Source: Wolfiporia cocos | Taxonomy: Eukaryota > Basidiomycota > Agaricomycetes > Polyporales > Phaeolaceae | NCBI GenBank assembly: GCA_029448655.1 | Contig: JACCLO010000006.1 | Span: 1,922,001-1,986,000 of the forward strand | Direction: 5' to 3' | Length of the DNA: 64,000 nucleotides | Shown: positions 1 through 11,564 of the stretch, piece by piece | Layout of the letters: each line of letters starts with the position of its first letter | How positions within the stretch are numbered: position 1 is the stretch's first letter | Made by a program: the position numbers and the translations under genes | Notes under the pieces: generated by a model | Told to the model about the DNA's origin: nothing | Database searches by the model: none | What the model saw: the letters and a program-made list of their open reading frames with translations, nothing else

Positions 1-2715
1 CCCTTACCGCAAATTCTTTCAGAGTGTGTCTTTGTCTAGGGCTGAACTCTCGTCGAGGAGTATCATCGATGATTGACAGACTGAAACCATGGGTCAGTCT
101 ACATATCGCTATAGCAAGCTAAGACACCTACGAGCCGATGTTATAGCCATCCTGTGTCCGAAGAGGACAGCCAGCATAGAATCGTATGCGCGGCTCTCCA
201 AGAACGAGGGGCTGCATGAGCGTAGGTGGTTAGTCCGCTCATCACAGATCTGCGGCATGAGCACGGACATTCTTCGCGAACCGCCAATCATCCTGTGCAT
301 CTAGTACAACCATCGGCTCGTCGTCCCTTCGCAACACGCATCAATCGTCAGGATCGAGCCACGCCTCGAGATCGATACGACCAACCTCTGCAGAATCGCA
401 TGGGCGTCGAACGAACAGCTTCTATGCATATTTTGCGTGTCAAAACCAGCTGAATACGGGCGGTTGGGAAAGGTGTCAAGAAGAGCAGGCAAATGCTGCC
501 AAAGCGAACACTTACATTCCGACTTAAAGAATCTGCACATCGTAGCAGTGAGCATCGTTATCCGCGAGCACGATTTGATGACTTTACTCACTCCTCCGTC
601 CCGTCAATCAGCGAGATCGTGACTATCTTCGTGTTGAACACCAACTTCACTAAGTGCACTATCCGATCAAAGTTGGGGTCGCGTCCGGTGCCCCATATGT
701 TGAACCTTGAACAATGAGTTAATGTCCACACTCTCTTGAGCTACGGTGTTAAGGATGGACATACTTGTACAGTGCTCTTCGCCTTTCCAGCTCCTTCGGA
801 GGATTGGGAGGTGCAAGGTATCCGAGCTCCGAGTACATTTGCTCCTCCTTCGCGGCACGACCCGCCAGGTTTGCCACGAAGCTCTCTGACGCAGGTCTCG
901 CCGCTCGCATCCTTCGCTCGTAAAGTGTTGATGTCGGCAGGGGTGCGGACGTCTGACGAGTCAAACATATCCTCCTCGGCAGCGCTGGTACTGTCATCGG
1001 GTCCATCTCGAAAGGCGGTGCAGATATCTGTCTATCGGGGTGATCTGTCCGCGAAGGTGCATAAATGCGATGGTCTTCCGCGCCAGCCAGGCTCTCCAAG
1101 CGCGACGGATCCATACTCCCAAAGTAATCCTCCTCCAATAGCTCCTGATTATACTTGACAGGTGCCGTTGCGGGTGGCGCGGGTGCACCAATAAACGGCA
1201 TAGATTTGATCCTCTCGTCTCCCCTCCCCCCGGACTCCTTCGCAGCCCCCATATCCACATCCATATCCTCGTTATCACCCTTATGCGTACTTGTATGTTC
1301 GTCCTGCTCTGGATCCGGTGGGCTCTGCTGGATTGTTGGCAACCGCCTCGGGTCATCTACGTCTTGCGTGCCCTGCCAGAAGCTGCTCAGCCGTGACTTA
1401 CGCACCCCGCCTGGCGAGGCGAGCGGAGTATCTGCGTGAACCAAGAAACTGTGTTCCGGTGGATGTGACCCGGGGATTGTAGCGGTGACCCCGCGCATAG
1501 GGTCTGTTAGCTCGTGCTCGGGAGAAGGTAGGGCTAAGGGCGCTACAGAGACACGCGCAGCTGCCCACCGGATGGCTGCTGCGCTCGTCGTAGCGTCAGT
1601 GGCAGGAATAGCCGGATGCCGAAAGGCCTCCATGGATGGCCCCGGCCTCAGGTCCGTGAAAGAGTTCCGAAGACGGTGCGAGATGGCGCCGAGGGTGAAG
1701 GGTACGCTCAGTCTCCTCGGTGGTCTTGACTCCCCGGGATCTTGACCTTGCGCAGGCTGAGTCAGTGGCGCCGACTGGGGGCCCTGAAGAGCAATGGTAG
1801 AAGATGGGTATATAGCAACCTCTGCAGACTCTACACTATCGTCAGTGGCAGCTTCTTGACCTGACTCTTCAGGGAATATTGCGGCAGTGTCCACATCAGA
1901 CGGCGGAGGGTAGAATCCCTCTGGCGACTCTCGCATCGGCGATTGGCAAATAGACTCCGTCGAGGTGTTCAGCATCGATGGAGGAGAGCCCACACGAGAT
2001 GCACGCGGGTGGCACGGTGCTTGCAGGTGCGATCGTGGAGGATTGGGCGTCCGGAGCGGATCCCATCTGCCCAACGCGTAAGCATTGACAAAGGTCGCCC
2101 AGTCGTAGTCGATCTCCGCTTCGCCCCTTTCGTGCGCGGGGAGCAGTGCCGACACCTGGTCGTCCGCCGGCGACGGGTCGAACGGCGACGGGAGCATGTT
2201 GACTGAGCAAATTGCAGACCCAGCGCGATCAGGGTATAATGGGTCAACCGGTCCTCATCGCAATATCACCGCCACTCACCTGAGCTCGAGAGGCGCGACG
2301 CCTCCGCACGAAGCTCCTCCACCGCTTCGTGGGCCCGGCGGTTCATCTCGCGAATGGGCGCATCTTCCAGGGCGCTGATGCTCCTGCTGCTGCTCGCCGT
2401 GTCCTCCAGACCGACACTACCCCCAATAGGCTCCGAGACTAGTGAGACAGCTGTAGTGGACAGGTCGCTGGCGGAGGACGAGAATGACGGCAATAGGATG
2501 TTTCTCTCCTCAGCCGAGGACGCCGTGGATGGTCTCTTTGGATTACGACTAGACTGCTTGGTCGAGAGGGGCAGTCGCGGAATGGGCGGGAGTGCGCTGG
2601 AGTACGGCAGGGTGGTGGCCGATATGGAGAGCGAAATGTCGTCAAGAGAGAGATTTGAAATCGAAGGAGCACGCTGGTCGAGTTCACGATGGTTCGCGTC
2701 TGGAATTTGGGCCAT
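1..2715 (-). CDS. GAF-domain sensor protein, 3' end missing (probable hybrid histidine kinase)
   Basis: Partial gene running off the left edge. Exons in transcription order: 2715-2280, 2202-765, 705-592, 532-516, 449-386, 326-269, 211-132, 80-<1. Residues 1 to about 624 are Ser/Pro-rich and probably disordered. The start at 2715 is the first ATG and an upstream exon is possible. The last exons rebuild a GAF domain: ALYKFNIWGTG, the block FFKSESGFD, then [32 protein letters not shown] and [13 protein letters not shown]. These are hallmarks of the GAF module of fungal sensor kinases and related phosphorelay proteins. Six introns chop this domain, and one exon is only 17 nt. The kinase and receiver domains, if present, lie outside the window, so the kinase call is inferred from the GAF type and the long N-terminus. 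Confidence 0.75.
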
Positions 2716-3083
2716 CAGACGGTGTCCGGGATGGCGAACAAGTCGGCGGCGGCGGTGAGCAGGATAGAAAGGCAGTCAGCAGGAATAATAGGAGAGCCAG
2801 GCGACTTGCTAGGAGAGGAGGAGAGCGACATTGGCCGCCGGGGGCGATGGCTGGAGCAAGTGGGTACAAGCTTGAACAGAGCCCAGAGGGCGATACGCGT
2901 CTAGGAACGACGGGCGCCCACCCCTTCCAGATCAGGCCTGTCTGGACCACGCCGTGCCACAGCGTCATGGGAGGAATCTCCGATCGCGTTTTCAGACTCA
3001 GCGGCGCCCTTGCCACCCCGGCCACGTGCGCCGGCAGCCAGGCACACGATCCCAGTCTCCCGAATCGGCACTCCCATTCTATG
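2716..3083. other. Intergenic, 3' of SEC59 and 5' of the GAF gene
   Basis: Both neighbours are on the minus strand. The stretch should hold the SEC59 3' UTR and the promoter and leader of the GAF gene. I see no conserved reading frame and no clear TATA box. Confidence 0.5.
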
Positions 3084-6000
3084 CTACAGGTCCACAAATA
3101 CAAGCATGCTCCACATATACAGCGGCAGCACGACATTGTCGTTCTGCACAGAGAATGCCTCCAGCAGTGCAGATAGTACGGCCACGCTCGTGTACCGCGC
3201 CATCTAGCGGACCGGCCCGCGTCAGCACGCTCCACAACAAGGCGAGCCAACTTTACTCACCGAGAACGACTCAGCCAGCCCGCAAACGCGCAGGAGCCAC
3301 GCACACGCCACAACGGACACCACGAACGCTGAGCTGCCTTCCACGGTCTTTGGGCTCGTTGCCAGCCAGCGGTGGCGGCCGAAACGCTTGCCTACGATGG
3401 ACGCCTAGCGTGCTCCAAATTGAGTAGCACAAAGATAATGATAATAATGGACCTGATGCATACCAGCGCGTCGCCAACCCCCAAAACTAAGGTCCCCGTG
3501 TATTGGAGCAATTGTGACGGCCTTGAGCAAGGGGAGACATGACGTCAATATTGGTCCCGACACGTTCGGAGAAGGCGAGAACTGTGTATGGTTCTCAGGA
3601 TTTACACGGCGTGCGACACACACACACATCGCCAGAATGGAGGGGAACAAAAACACAACGAGTGACTAGCTGGAGGATACGATGGTCTCCAAGACACTCA
3701 TCGCGACAAGACTATTGGGCCTTTCCCCGCTCAAAGCCCCCGGGTACCGGGTCGAGAGGATCCGGCCGGCGAGTCATTAAACACGCTCGATGCGAACGGA
3801 AATGAAGCCAACTACAACAACGAAATTGGCCTCGCGGGCGGTGCACAACAGGATCTAACCGATCGCGAGCGAATGGATCGATTACCGATCCTTGACCCGA
3901 ACAGGGTGAATAACAAAGCGGAACCATCGACTCACCCTTCGAACCACACCGAGCCTGCGCATCCGATCAGCAGGTAGAAATGGCTCAGGATCGCCGTGCC
4001 GCTGTCCTTCTGGTCGAGGAACGTGTTCATGAAGACGTGCACCGACGCCCCGAACGGATAGAGCGCAAAGTAGCGCACATACTCCGCAAACGTGAACAGC
4101 GCAAACGCCGCGCTGAACGACAGGTGCGTGAACGCCGGCTGCGCGCCACGTCCGGATCACGCATCAGCCCATCTGTCAAGCGAACAACACACACGGACGA
4201 CGTCACCCACGTCGACGACCAAGCCCGGGAGGAACATCACCACCGCGAGCGCATGGAAGAACTTGCGCCGCGCGTTCAAGCTGAGCGTCGGCACGTGTCT
4301 GTTCGCCGCGTCGAGCCAGTCCGTCGCCACATTCGACACGTTCGCCCCGTTCGGCAGGTTCGGGAGCGCAGGCAGGTTCGGCAGGCCCGCAAAGCTCAGG
4401 CCCAGCGGCCCCGCCGTCTCGCCCGCCGCCACCGCCGCCGGCGTCGCGGGCGCGCTCGGGTCGCTCTCTGCGAGCCCTGGCCCGCCGCACGAGTGGCGTG
4501 CTGCTGCGCCCTCGAGCGTGCTGTGGTGGTTCGGCCCAATGCCCGTCTCGCCGCCGCCGCCAAGCGTCGCGACGCTGCGGTGGCGGTACCGCCGAGACCG
4601 TGCGAGCTGCCGATTCCAGCCTGCGACGCTGATGCTGCCCAGCGCGGCCCAGTACGCCAGGAGCGCCGGGCGGCTCCACGGGGTCCGCCCTTCAAGCACC
4701 CAAAAGAGCGCCCACAGCCACGGGTTGCGGTTCCAGAGGCACCACCGCGTCCACAGGCCGACGAGTCCGCCGACGATGAGCACCGCGCCAACGTAGAAGC
4801 CCAGCGCGAGCAGCCGGCGGTGCTTCTGTTTCTGCTCGGGAAAGCGCAGGCGGCGCACCGGCTGCTGCGCGATGTGGCGCGAGAGGTAGAGGAGGGGGGA
4901 GAGCAGGAAGCCGACGAGCAGCGAGCCGGGGATCAGCGCGATCTGGTAGATGAGCAGGGGGGTGGGAAGGCGGAACGTTTTGATGAATGGCGTTGTGACG
5001 GGCCAGATCTTCGGGCGCAGCGTCAGCACGTGCCTGGAGAACTGGGGTGAGCGTGCATACCCGGGCGATTGTGAGGTTGAGAGCCTCCATAAACAGGACC
5101 GTGGCGCCAAAGCACACCACCGCAAGTTCGCCGAGGGTGAACCCTCTGTGGGCCATCCTGATGGAGATATAGAGCGAGAACTGGAAGAACATGGCGGCCA
5201 CCGCGATCTCGTAGTCAGTGATGTCTAAGACGGTCGTGCCCTTCAATCACAGGGCGACGGGAGCAGGAGCACCCGCAACTTACTCTGCCATATTCCAAGC
5301 CTCATCTCCGACAAGGCGATTCGTACGCACAGCACCCACAAGCTCACGGACACCGTGAAGAGCACGGACAAGTACGTCCGTCTGCCCTCTCTCCTGGGCA
5401 CGGAACTTACTTCGCCTTCCGGTACTCGCACCTTCCGGCGGTGGCGCCGCTCTGTCATCCAGGATGCAATCACATGTACGATGAGGATGGTCGAGCACAC
5501 AGTTGCCAGGTCGACCAAGGTCCTCCGTGAGAGAACGAGCGCGTCGAGTGCGGTCAAGGGGTGTGCGGCGTTACTGAGTATCTTGGGGCGCTCGACTATC
5601 CATGTTCGGGGAAGGGGATCCGAAGGCGGGGTTCTCGCAGCAGCTTTCTGTGATATGTACAACAGCGCCGAGGACATAAATGGTCCGGCCAACAGTCCAG
5701 TTAGCATTCCGTCGTCGGCAGAGTCCCTATTCAACGAACGACGGAAATGAGTTACGGCAGGTGGGAGCTGCCGGTCTCGTCTCACCTGTAGTTCTTGGGT
5801 ACTGTCATCCACACGAAACCGAAATAGTTATTTCTATGTGCGTTGCCCGGAAGAAGCGTCGACATCCTTCTGTTTTCACGGCCCTCCACCAATCGAGGCG
5901 ATGCGGGTCGTTCCGGTTGAGCGGGCTGCATTGGCACGGCGTCCGCGCTCACCGGTACTTTGACCCAAGATATGCGCGTCACCGCAAAATACACGACCGA

Positions 6001-6883
6001 TGCGAGGATGAGCAGAGTGAGTTCTAGAGGAGGCCGGGATGAATCAATCCGGCGACACTTGACGGAGCTCGCAAACGGCACCTATCGATATCCACATTTC
6101 TGGCGACAGCTTGTCGCGCAGGTCCCACATGCCTGGGGATAGACGGTCGCGAGCACAGCCCCGCATTTTGACAGCGACGTACCCGAGCGAGCATAAGAGG
6201 GTCAGGTTCTCCAGCGCCTGCCGCAGGTCCACCGTGACCCTCCACGGGCGCGCGAACGGCAAGCGGAGCTTCACATGGAGGAAGCTGGGCATGAGGTGGC
6301 GTATCTCGGTCGGGCTTGGTTTTTGGCGCGAGAAGAACGAGGGGGACATCGGGCGCGCAGGGGGCACCTGGCCGTTGGAGAAGAGCCCGTTCTGGCCGTG
6401 TACCGCGGGCGAGCGGGAGCGGGTGAACGTCCTGCGCTCGTGGAGCTGCGCAGGGCTGCTCGGGCGTGAGCTCCCAGAGCGCTGGAGCGCGTGGATGTGG
6501 TGGGCAGCCTTGCTCGCCGGCACGGCGAGGTCCTGCACGTTGCGCGCGCCGTTCCCGAGCGCGTGCTGCCCGACGGGGCGCCCGCGCTGCGCGAGCCCGG
6601 TGTCCGTCTCGTCCGAGGACCCGTCGTCCGAGCTGCCGTCCGACTCTGAGCTGCGAGCGAACGTTCACGCATGCACACGGTGCGAGGAGAGGGAGGCGTA
6701 CCCGGACGACCCGCCTTGGTAGCTCGTGCTCCATCCCGCCAGGTTCGGGCGCTGTGGCGGGACGTGCAGCGAGCCGGACGCACCTTGGTGTCTGCGTGTA
6801 GTGGCGCCTTTCCGGGACGGTTCTCCGCGCCCAGACGGTTGCCTGGATGCAGGTGGAGATGGCGAAGATGGTGAGCGAGGCAT
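3084..6883 (-). CDS. SEC59: Dolichol kinase
   Basis: Phosphorylates dolichol with CTP in the ER membrane, which feeds N-glycosylation, O-mannosylation and GPI synthesis. Exons: 6883-6702, 6650-6082, 6023-5786, 5726-5284, 5224-5061, 5008-4211, 4138-3936, 3521-3464, 3404-3261, 3203-3084, giving 972 residues. The N-terminal 215 residues are Ser/Pro-rich. Many hydrophobic segments follow. The catalytic C-terminus (about 785-972) carries ARRKFFHALAVVMFLPGLVVD, the segment FTHLSFSAAFALFTFAEYVR, DQKDSGTAILSHFYLL, LVLGVGDALASIVGKRFGR and SPKTVEGS, the last being the family CTP-binding signature. The protein ends in LPLYMWSMLVFVDL. The length exceeds the roughly 520 residues of yeast Sec59 because of the N-terminal extension and extra membrane segments. 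The intron at 3522-3935 is unusually long (414 nt) and contains a short AC run. The start at 6883 is the only ATG ahead of the conserved frame. Confidence 0.92.
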
Positions 6884-7674
6884 GCTGGGAGAATCAGCGC
6901 CCGGCGGAACCAGCACCGTGTAATCGTCTGTAGTTGCGCAGCAAGTCTAGACAGAGAGTTCCTCCGTGGGCGAGATTGCAGTCGCACAGGCTATGGTGAA
7001 GGAACAGGTTGCGGCACTAAACGCGGGCCGGGACTCGACCGTCGCACCGTGGAGGGCGACCGTATGGCAGCCTGAGTACCCGAGGGACTGTTCGATGCAA
7101 CAGCCGTGGTTCCACGTATGCAGCACGAGTGCAGCAAAATTTTGCGAATGCAACCGTGTCGCGTCGCGTCAGGGCTGCGAGTCTGTGAACTAGACGAGGT
7201 CGATCACGAAGCACACTAGAATCACGGCACCGGCAGATGTGTGCGGGCTCAGATCTGAGCGGTTTGTACTCGCGGCGGCAGTCCTGCAGCTGTTAGAGCG
7301 GTCGCAGCGAGGGGAGCAGAATTGGATGCTGGGCGATACCTACGTCGGCGAGGAGCGGCGTGCAGAGGGCGGCACGTCGGTGACCCACTCTCGATGATCG
7401 CCACGTGGCCGCCAATCGGCACCGTCGAGTCGGGCGCGGCACCATTTTGGCAAGTTCAGTGTTCGCCGTCCTCGCCCGCTCGTCGTCGTCGCCATCGCCG
7501 CGGCAGCGGTCTGCAGCGTCGAGTGCGCAGTGCACGACCCCCAGCTGCACGGGGATAGCGATAGTTGCGCCCATTCAGCGATCCACGCCTGGACTTCCCC
7601 ATCGGGAAGTACGCCGCGCCCACGTGGTCTACGCGATCGGCGTTAAAGCGACTCTCGCCCGACGACGCGTCGTG
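6884..7674. other. Divergent intergenic region SEC59 / UNG1
   Basis: The start codons of SEC59 (minus) and UNG1 (plus) face away from each other across this stretch, so it should hold both promoters. I see no coding pattern, RNA gene or repeat. Confidence 0.5.
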
Positions 7675-9696
7675 ATGTTCAACGCCGTCACCTCGACGCG
7701 TCTCGCCGCCCGCACACGCGCCCCCGCCCGCATCCTCACGCGCCCGCCCACAATGCCAGCCTCCTCGCGCGCCGTCTACCTCGAGGACCTCGAGGCGCCC
7801 GCCACACCGCCGCCGCCGCAGCGCGCGCCCCCGGAGGACGCTGCGCCCGGTGCCGCTGCCAGCACCGCCGCTGTCGCCCCTAGTGCGAGCAAGGACACGG
7901 ACACTGGCACTGGCACGAACGCGAGCAAGGACGCGGGCACCAGCACGACCGCGAGCAAGGGCGCGGACACCAGCACGAACGCGAGCAAGGACGCGGACTC
8001 CAGCACGAACGCGAGCAAGGACGCGGACACCAGCACGACCGCGAGCAAGGACGCGGGCACGAGCACGGGCGCGAGCACCAGTGCGAACGCGAGCAAGCCC
8101 TCCGCGGGCCTAAAGCGGCAGCGCACCCTGACGGACATGTTTGGCGCGTCGGCGTCGGCTCCAGGCCCCGCCGCGAAGAAGATCAAGCTCTCGAGCAGCG
8201 CGGGCGCGCGCCAGCCGAGCACGCAAGGCTCGCTCAACTCGATCCCGTTCTCGCTGTCCGAGTTCCAGGCGTCGCTCACAGACGCGGAGCGCACGCTGCT
8301 CGCGCTCGAGTGCGACACGATGGGCAAGAGCTGGTGCGTCCCGTCTCGCGCAGGGGCGCGCGGGGAGCTGACCACGGGACAGGCTCAAGGTGCTCGCGGA
8401 CGAGATCAGGAAGCCGTACTTCCTCAAGCTGAAGCAGTTCCTGCACGACGCGGGCGTCAAGGGCGCGCACGACAGCGCCAAAAGCCTCAAGGTGTACCCC
8501 GCGCGTGAGTCCCCTCCACACGTCGCCCTCACACGGCGGCAGGCGTGCCTCCGGCCGCTCGGATCTTCTCATGCTGACACCCGTCGCCCGCATCTTCCCG
8601 TCCTGCCGCCCGCCGTCGCCCCGCACCGCCCCGCCCTCGCGACGCCGCGCGCGGGCGCGGCGCAGCCCCCAACATCTACGCGTGGTCGAACCTCACGCCG
8701 CTCGGGCGCGTCAAGGTGGCCATCATCGGACAGGACCCGTACCACGGCCCCGGGCAGGCGCACGGTGCGTGCCCGCTTTCCGCCCTGCGCGCCGCCACGC
8801 TGTCTGATAGAAGCCTGCAGGGCTGTGCTTCTCCGTGCCCCCAGGAGTGGCCGTTCCGCCGTCGCTCCGAAACGTAAGCACCCCCTGCGCGCGCACGCAT
8901 CGGCTGACGCGGGCGCCCGCAGATCTACCGCGAGATCAAGGCCGAGTACCCAGAGTTCGACGTGCCCGGGCACGGGTGCGTGCCGCGCCCCCCCCAGCTA
9001 CACGTAACGCTGACACACCCGCCTCACGCACGCGTCCGTCCATTCCTTCCACACCGCGACATCGCATCGCCCCATCCTCCGATCACCCTCGCACTGCTCG
9101 CCGCGCTTCTGTTTCGCACCGCGCTGCGCCCGGCCGTGCGCGCGCCGCAGGAACCTCACAGCGTGGGCGGAGAACGGCGTGCTCCTCCTCAACACGTGCC
9201 TGACCGTGCAGGCGAACGCCGCCGGCTCGCACTCGAACAGGGGCTGGGAGGACTTCACCGACCGCGTCGTCGACGTCGTCGACCGCTTCGGCGGCGCGAA
9301 CCTCCCAGGCGCCGCCGGCCGCGGCCGCGGCATCGTCTTCCTCGCCTGGGGCGCGTGGGCGGCCAAGCGCGTCGCCAAGCTCGACAAGGCAAGTGCCACC
9401 GCCTCCCCTGCTCTCTCATGCCTGCTCCACACCGCGCGCGGGCCAAACACACGGGCTGACGCATCTCTCCGCAGAAAAAGCACCTTATCCTGAAAAGTGC
9501 GGTGAGTGGCGCCGCGCAGCCGAGCCTGCGCATCTGCCCGTGTCTCGTCTCGCTCAGGGCTGATCCCGTCGCACAGCACCCGTCGCCGCTCAGCGCGCAC
9601 CGCGGTTTCATGGGAAACGGGCACTTCAAGGCCGCGAACGAGTGGCTCGCGAACAAGTACGGCGCGGACGGCACCGTCGACTGGTGCAAGCTCTGA
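7675..9696 (+). CDS. UNG1: Uracil-DNA glycosylase
   Basis: Family 1 UDG, which excises uracil from DNA in base-excision repair. Exons: 7675-8333, 8383-8504, 8666-8764, 8821-8873, 8923-8975, 9151-9388, 9475-9501, 9577-9696, giving 456 residues. The water-activating motif [12 protein letters not shown] lies at about 282-293 and [11 protein letters not shown] at about 418-428. [20 protein letters not shown] is also present. The N-terminus has two in-frame ATGs. The first (7675) adds 26 residues rich in Arg, Ser, Thr and Ala that look like a mitochondrial presequence. The second (7753) would give a nuclear form. Then come imperfect [14 protein letters not shown] repeats, a PIP-like QRTLTDMF and a basic AAKKIK. 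Intron 6 (9389-9474) starts with GCAAGT, a GC donor required by the frame. Confidence 0.93.
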
Positions 9697-10496
9697 CGGC
9701 TCGCTCACACGCTCACCCGCAAAGGTGTGTACTCCGCGCCCGGCGGCGTGCATTGACTGATGGCGCTGCCGCCACAGTGACGCAGCGCGCCGTAAGCGCA
9801 ATCACATATGGAACCTCTATCTACACATCGGCGGCGCATTGGTGCCGCATGCTTTTTCCCATGTAGTCTTCTTGTATTATTTCCTCCGCGGAACCGCGCC
9901 CATGCGTGCGGGCAGCGTCCTGCGGTCGCGTGCCGGGGGCGGACGCGTCTACGTTGATGCTGAAGGGTTCTATGCTGATGCTGAGTGCATGTATAAATGA
10001 CGGGACTTTGTACATAGCGTCGTAACGCGCATCATTACGCAACGGAGACCCCGCGACGGGGCACGTCCCGGGCCTGCGGGACGGGCGGTGCCTGGCTGAT
10101 GGTGCGCACCCGATCTTGGCCGCGCGCCTCGGCGGCGTTCTTCATCGATCCTGCGGCGCGTCGCCCGACGGCGACCTGTTGCTGTTGCTGCTGCGCGCAG
10201 CGCGTTCGCGTCTGTCGCGGGCTTGGTCAGCGATGTGCGCGCGCGACCGAGACGCCCCGTACCTGTGCGCTGCCGTCGGGCATGCCCGCGGGTCAACTCT
10301 AATGATAGGATAGCTGAACGTACATGGCGTAAGATAGCGTGGAGAGAGCACAACGAGCGTTCGAACGGATGTATAGCGATACAGTATGTGCCTACTATGG
10401 ATGAGCCAGTCCGGAGATGCGGCATAGCAATGCAACCAGACACGTAACCAAGAAAGAGGACGACGGTGGCGGCGGCGGCCGGGGCAGATCGCGGGT
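9697..10496. other. Convergent intergenic region UNG1 / bZIP
   Basis: Lies between two gene 3' ends. Open frames here are short and lack recognisable similarity. I see no tRNA, repeat or conserved motif. Confidence 0.5.
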
Positions 10497-11564
10497 CTAG
10501 CGCATGCGATCGAGCCGCCGCTCCCCGTTGAAATCGTACCCGCCCGCGTGGCCGCCGGGGCTCGCGAGCTGCGACGGGGACGGGAGGCGGCCAGCGAGCG
10601 ACGGGGGCTGCGGGAGGCGCATCTGCGGGATGGACGGCATTTGGTTTTGGCCGAGCGCGGTGCGGTACGCGTGCGGCTCGGTGATGGAGCGGCGGTGCGC
10701 GTAGTCGAGCGCGAGGCCGCCGTGCGGGGGCGCGCCGATGCTGGGCGAGATGGCGGAGCCCTGGTGCGCGTGGAGGTTCGCGTGCGTCGGGAAGGACGGC
10801 TGGGAGTAGGAGAACGGGCGGCGCTCGAGAAAGTCGGAGCCGGGGCCCGAATACTCGCCCGCAGCGCTGCCGAGCCCCGAGGGCCGCTCCGGCGAGTGGC
10901 CGTAGGCCTGCATGGAGACGGACGGGTTGTAGATGTCGTCGAGGGTCTGGCGGGAGGAGGAGGCGGGGAAGGACGGGGCCTGCGCCTGGTGCTGCGGAGG
11001 GACGGGCGGGATGGTGTAGCTGGTGAGGGTGGAGGAGGAGGCGGCCTCGGACGAGTCCTTGAACATGCTGTCGGGCTCCCAGGAGGTGTTTCCGGAGAGC
11101 TGGTTCGCGAGGGCGGTGTTGAGGCTGTTGGGGGAGAGCGAGTGGGTGCGGGTGGAGGTGGACGAGGGCGAGTCGGTGCGGCTCGCGGAGGCGAGGGCGC
11201 TGGGCGGGGAGACGTTGAGGGCGGAGATGGGCGGGAGGGTGGAGGAGCCGGTGCCGATCTGGAGGCCGGGGGGCGGGCCAGACTTTGGCTTGTCCTTGCC
11301 GGTCGGGCCCTTGCCGAGCGGGGGGCGACTCGCGGGCGGGAGGTTGAGAGCGGCCCTAAGGGTGTTGTTCTCGTCCTCGAGCTCAGCGACGCGCTGCTCG
11401 AGGGCCTGTGGGTCAGCGGACGGATTGAGTGCGGGCGGGAGGAGGAGAGAAGCGGGAGTGACCTCTAGGTGGGCGGCGCGGCGGGCGCGGAATGCGCGCT
11501 GGACGTCGCGGGCGCGGTTCGGGGGGAGGTTGTCGTTGCGCTTGCGGCCGCGCTTGGAGGACAT
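10497..11564 (-). CDS. bZIP transcription factor
   Basis: Nuclear DNA-binding factor. Exons: 11564-11463 and 11405-10497, giving 336 residues. The basic region near residues 9-33 reads RNDNLPPNRARDVQRAFRAR, with the Asn and the Gln-Arg-Ala-Phe-Arg pattern of Yap-like fungal bZIPs. It runs directly into the zipper ALEQRVAELEDENNTLRAAL. The 57-nt intron 11406-11462 has no stop and is a multiple of three, so unspliced RNA would stay open but insert 19 residues between basic region and zipper, which would break the helix. Removing it restores heptad spacing. The rest is Ser/Pro-rich and disordered (LPPASRPPLGKGPTGKDKPK follows the zipper). Target genes cannot be told from sequence. Confidence 0.88.
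   Translation of the reverse strand: MSSKRGRKRNDNLPPNRARDVQRAFRARRAAHLEVTPASLLLPPALNPSADPQALEQRVAELEDENNTLRAALNLPPASRPPLGKGPTGKDKPKSGPPPGLQIGTGSSTLPPISALNVSPPSALASASRTDSPSSTSTRTHSLSPNSLNTALANQLSGNTSWEPDSMFKDSSEAASSSTLTSYTIPPVPPQHQAQAPSFPASSSRQTLDDIYNPSVSMQAYGHSPERPSGLGSAAGEYSGPGSDFLERRPFSYSQPSFPTHANLHAHQGSAISPSIGAPPHGGLALDYAHRRSITEPHAYRTALGQNQMPSIPQMRLPQPPSLAGRLPSPSQLASPGGHAGGYDFNGERRLDRMR

Noticed and set aside
3980..5050. A 356-codon open frame on the plus strand
   Set aside because: It is antisense to the dolichol kinase exon, which has clear family motifs. The frame is very rich in Arg and Ala, as expected from the complement of GC-rich coding DNA.
10548..11468. A 306-codon plus-strand frame rich in Gly, Arg and Glu
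   Set aside because: Antisense shadow of the bZIP gene; the minus strand carries the recognisable basic region and zipper.
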